A stretch of 64,000 nt of DNA from Hyphomonas sp. (lineage in GTDB: Bacteria; Pseudomonadota; Alphaproteobacteria; Caulobacterales; Hyphomonadaceae): NCBI GenBank assembly GCA_013791775.1, contig VMTE01000010.1:1-64000 (forward strand), written 5' to 3'. The first letter of the stretch is position 1, and each line of letters begins with the position of its first letter. The position numbers and the translations under genes were made by a program. Below are positions 61,618-64,000 of this stretch, piece by piece. The notes under the pieces were generated by a model that made no database searches, was not told the origin of the DNA, and saw only the letters and a program-made list of their open reading frames with translations.

Positions 61618-62907
61618 CTAACTAAGCGCCCGCCATCCGATGTCGCGGCGGCAGAAGCCTTCCGGCCAGTCGATGGCATCAACGCCCGCATAGGCGCGGT
61701 CCACCGCTTCGCGCAGGCTGTCGCCGCTGGCGGTGACGTTCAGCACACGGCCGCCGGCCGCGACCAGCGCGCCGGCCGGATCAACATCCGTACCCGCATG
61801 AAACACCGTGACGCCCGGCAGGTTATTGGCGGCGGCCACACTCTGGATCAGCGAGCCCCTGGCATAGCTGCCCGGATAGCCTGAACTGGCGAGCACGACG
61901 CTCGCGGTGGGCCGGAACCCATCAAGCTCCAGCAGCGACTCGAACGCCGCCTCATTGCCTTTCAGCCCGCCGGTCGCCGACGCCAGGATCGCCGGCACGA
62001 TGTCTCCCGCAAGGCCCGCCATCAGCACCTGACATTCGGGGTCGCCGAAGCGCGCGTTGAACTCGACCACTTTCGGGCCCTCGGGCGTCACCATCACGCC
62101 GATATACAGCACGCCCTGATACGGCATTCCGTCCTTCGCCATGCCGCGCAGCATGGGCCCTGAAATCTCGCGCTTGATGCGCGCCATGACCTCATCGGTC
62201 ACCACCGGCGCCGGCGCATAGGCGCCCATGCCGCCGGTATTCGGGCCGGTATCGCCGTCGCCCACCCGTTTGTGGTCCTGCGCCGCCGGCAGGTAGACCG
62301 CGCCCTCGCCGTCGGTGATGACGAACACGCTCGCCTCTTCGCCGTACATGAATTCCTCGATCACCAGCGTCGCGGAGGCGTCCCCGAACTTGCCGCTCAG
62401 CATTTCATCGATCTCGGCGTCCGCCTGCTCCAGCGTCCCGGCAATCACCACGCCCTTGCCCGCCGCCAGCCCGTCCGCCTTCAGCACATAGGGCGCCGTC
62501 ATCATGCGCAGGAACGCCTTCGCGAGCCCCGCTTCGGTAAACTCGCCATACGCCGCCGTCGGCACGCCGTACCGCTTCATCCGGCCTTTGGAGAACGCCT
62601 TCGACGCTTCGAGCTGCGCGGCCGCCTTCGAGGGCCCGAACACGTCAAAACCGCGGGCCCGCAGGATGTCCGCCAGCCCCAGCGCCAGCGGCGCCTCGGG
62701 CCCGATCACCACAAGGTCCGGCTCGATCTGCAGGGCGAGCTTCACCAACCCCGCCACATCATCGGCCGCGACGTCGAAACACGGGCCGATCTCGTGCATT
62801 CCGGGATTGCCGGGCGCGCAATGCACCACATCCACCAGCGGCGAGGCCGCCATCTTCCAGGCCAGGGCATGTTCCCGGCCGCCCGATCCGATAAGGAGTA
62901 TGTTCAT
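61618..62907 (-). CDS. purD: Phosphoribosylamine-glycine ligase
   Basis: This 429-residue enzyme makes glycinamide ribonucleotide, the second step of purine synthesis. Its N domain begins MNILLIGSGGREHALAWK. The ATP-grasp core has LKADGLAAGKGVVIA, the signature FVITDGEGAVYLPAAQDHKR and RVGDGDTGPNTGGMGAYAP, and VVEFNARFGDPECQ for metal binding. The order and length are standard. It stands alone; a 127-base gap after the alcohol dehydrogenase holds only a 34-codon frame with no support. Confidence 0.96.
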   Translation of the reverse strand: MNILLIGSGGREHALAWKMAASPLVDVVHCAPGNPGMHEIGPCFDVAADDVAGLVKLALQIEPDLVVIGPEAPLALGLADILRARGFDVFGPSKAAAQLEASKAFSKGRMKRYGVPTAAYGEFTEAGLAKAFLRMMTAPYVLKADGLAAGKGVVIAGTLEQADAEIDEMLSGKFGDASATLVIEEFMYGEEASVFVITDGEGAVYLPAAQDHKRVGDGDTGPNTGGMGAYAPAPVVTDEVMARIKREISGPMLRGMAKDGMPYQGVLYIGVMVTPEGPKVVEFNARFGDPECQVLMAGLAGDIVPAILASATGGLKGNEAAFESLLELDGFRPTASVVLASSGYPGSYARGSLIQSVAAANNLPGVTVFHAGTDVDPAGALVAAGGRVLNVTASGDSLREAVDRAYAGVDAIDWPEGFCRRDIGWRALS

Positions 62908-63073
62908 GGGGGCGCTTGATGCGCGGAGAAGCCTCCGGGATCAAGCCGCAATGCAGGTCCTGCGGTCAGCGCGAACAACTCCTATGTGCCCCGCCCCCTC
63001 CTGTTCTTGTCCCGCATAGGTTTACCTCCCGCTCGCTTTGATTTAGCGTCTGCATGCAATCCGGGAGAGTCAG

Positions 63074-64000
63074 ATGAACTGTACCAAACGCGTTTCCGTG
63101 ATGCTCGCCAGTGCGGCCGTCCTGACCAGCGGCGCCGCGTCTGCCCGCGAAGGCAGCCTTCGTACGCTCGCGCCAACCTATGCCGAAGAGGTTGCGATTG
63201 CGCCGGACAACATGGATCTCATGGGCCGATGGCGCGGGAAGATCTGCCCGAGGGTCACCGGCCTTTCCGAAGACCAGGCGCAGTATGTCGCCGACCAGAT
63301 CGCGCGCCGGGCCCGGGAAGTCGGGCTCAAGGTACGCGGCGAAGGCTGCAAGTCCAATATCAGCGTCTTCTTTGTCGAAGATGGCACGCGCCTCGCCAAT
63401 GCCATCAACAAGCAAGACCCGGCAACGTTCCAGTATTTCCCCGAGCCCTATGTAACCACGCTTGGCCGCAGGCGGCTCAACAGTTTCATGAATGACTTCC
63501 GGCCCGTCCGCTGGTGGCACATCGGTACCGTGACCGACCGGTCCGGCCGGACATTGACGGGTCTCAATGCCCGCAACGGCGCCTCTCCCCAGAACTCGAC
63601 ACAACGGATTTCCGAATCCAGTTTCGATGCGACGTTCGAGGGCGTGGCCACAAACCGCCAGGCGGAGGCAACCCGTCTCGACAAATCGACCCGAAACTCG
63701 TTCTCCCAGGTCTTCATCATCGCCGACACGCTGCGCCTCGACGACAAGCCGCTGGCCGAAGTTGCCGACTACATTGCCTTCGTCAGTCTCGCCCAGATCA
63801 ATCCGGATGCAGAACTGGGCACGGCGCCGAGCATCCTGAACCTGTTCGACAGATCGGCGGCCGAAGCGTCGCGGCCAACGGAGCTGAGCGACCTGGACAA
63901 GACCTATCTCGACAGCCTCTACAGCATCGACACGCTGGTCACGAGCAGCCAGCAGCAAGCCCGCAAGATCGCAGATCGCATGACGTCTCACCTGCCGGAA
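63074..64000 (+). CDS. Exported protein of unknown function (cut by window end)
   Basis: ATG at 63074 follows a GGGAGAG site and opens a frame that is still open at base 64000, giving at least 309 residues. The signal peptide is MNCTKRVSVMLASAAVLTSGAASA. The mature part contains DLMGRWRGKICPRVTGLSED and VEDGTRLANAINKQDP, followed by a long region with no known motif. The last visible residues are DRMTSHLPE. It may be a surface or periplasmic protein; no family is recognised, and the rest lies outside the window. Confidence 0.7.
   Translation, partial: MNCTKRVSVMLASAAVLTSGAASAREGSLRTLAPTYAEEVAIAPDNMDLMGRWRGKICPRVTGLSEDQAQYVADQIARRAREVGLKVRGEGCKSNISVFFVEDGTRLANAINKQDPATFQYFPEPYVTTLGRRRLNSFMNDFRPVRWWHIGTVTDRSGRTLTGLNARNGASPQNSTQRISESSFDATFEGVATNRQAEATRLDKSTRNSFSQVFIIADTLRLDDKPLAEVADYIAFVSLAQINPDAELGTAPSILNLFDRSAAEASRPTELSDLDKTYLDSLYSIDTLVTSSQQQARKIADRMTSHLPE

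Noticed and set aside
61521-61625. 34-codon open frame between the alcohol dehydrogenase and purD
   Set aside because: No ribosome site, no motif, overlaps the end of purD and is short enough to occur by chance.

Overview
The window is GC-rich chromosomal DNA from an alphaproteobacterium. The best fit is the Caulobacterales/Hyphomonadaceae group (Hyphomonas-like), judged from an unmistakable CtrA cell-cycle regulator with GANTC methylation sites upstream, FlhF/FlhG-type genes beside it, alphaproteobacterial forms of GltX, LipB and homoserine kinase, and many exported hydrolases, lipoproteins and acyl-CoA enzymes. The species cannot be named from the sequence alone. Genes are densely packed on both strands; no stretch over 300 bases lacks a gene. 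I see no rRNA, CRISPR array, prophage or plasmid module.

Layout. 1-9000: end of an unknown gene, a DUF1579-like lipoprotein, a tightly overlapping four-gene operon on the minus strand (two small membrane proteins, a ferric-reductase/Rieske fusion, a Tat-signal protein with conserved cysteines), a HabB-like membrane protein, NAD+ synthetase, a lipoprotein, glutamyl-tRNA synthetase and a pectinacetylesterase-like lipoprotein. 9000-16700: tRNA-Leu(GAG), lipB, an intact ISAs1-family insertion sequence sitting in the exact centre of a palindromic repeat, three DUF805 genes, the propionyl/acetyl-CoA carboxylase alpha subunit and a class C beta-lactamase-fold protein. 16700-31000: membrane and lipoproteins, a K+ channel-like protein, an SDR, a TorF-type porin, alanine dehydrogenase, an exported amidohydrolase, pirin, a hydrolase-OsmC fusion, tRNA-Leu(TAA), a DASS transporter, DUF2490 protein, cold-shock protein, thiolase, and an AT-rich orphan ParA-like gene that looks acquired.

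31000-45100: enoyl-CoA hydratase, CinA/MoaB-type protein, methionine aminopeptidase, thioredoxin-like lipoprotein, a truncated GIY-YIG gene running into radC, two MFS transporters, thrB and rnhA separated by two unknown genes, then flhF-flhG-ctrA reading leftward. 45250-64000: O-antigen ligase-like protein, RluB-type pseudouridine synthase, SDR/P450/enoyl-CoA hydratase/DUF2855 run, OmpA-type lipoprotein, second exported amidohydrolase, host-attachment-family protein, phosphotransferase-MFS-hotdog operon, L,D-transpeptidase-like protein, a tetR gene divergent from a cupin-alcohol dehydrogenase pair with a palindromic operator between them, purD, and a secreted protein cut by the window end.

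Together these suggest an aerobic heterotroph using acyl-CoA, amino-acid and peptide or ester substrates. The most unusual signals are the IS placed at the dyad of a palindrome, the Rieske/ferric-reductase operon, the orphan ParA-like island, and an FlhF homologue whose P-loop lysine is replaced by arginine.
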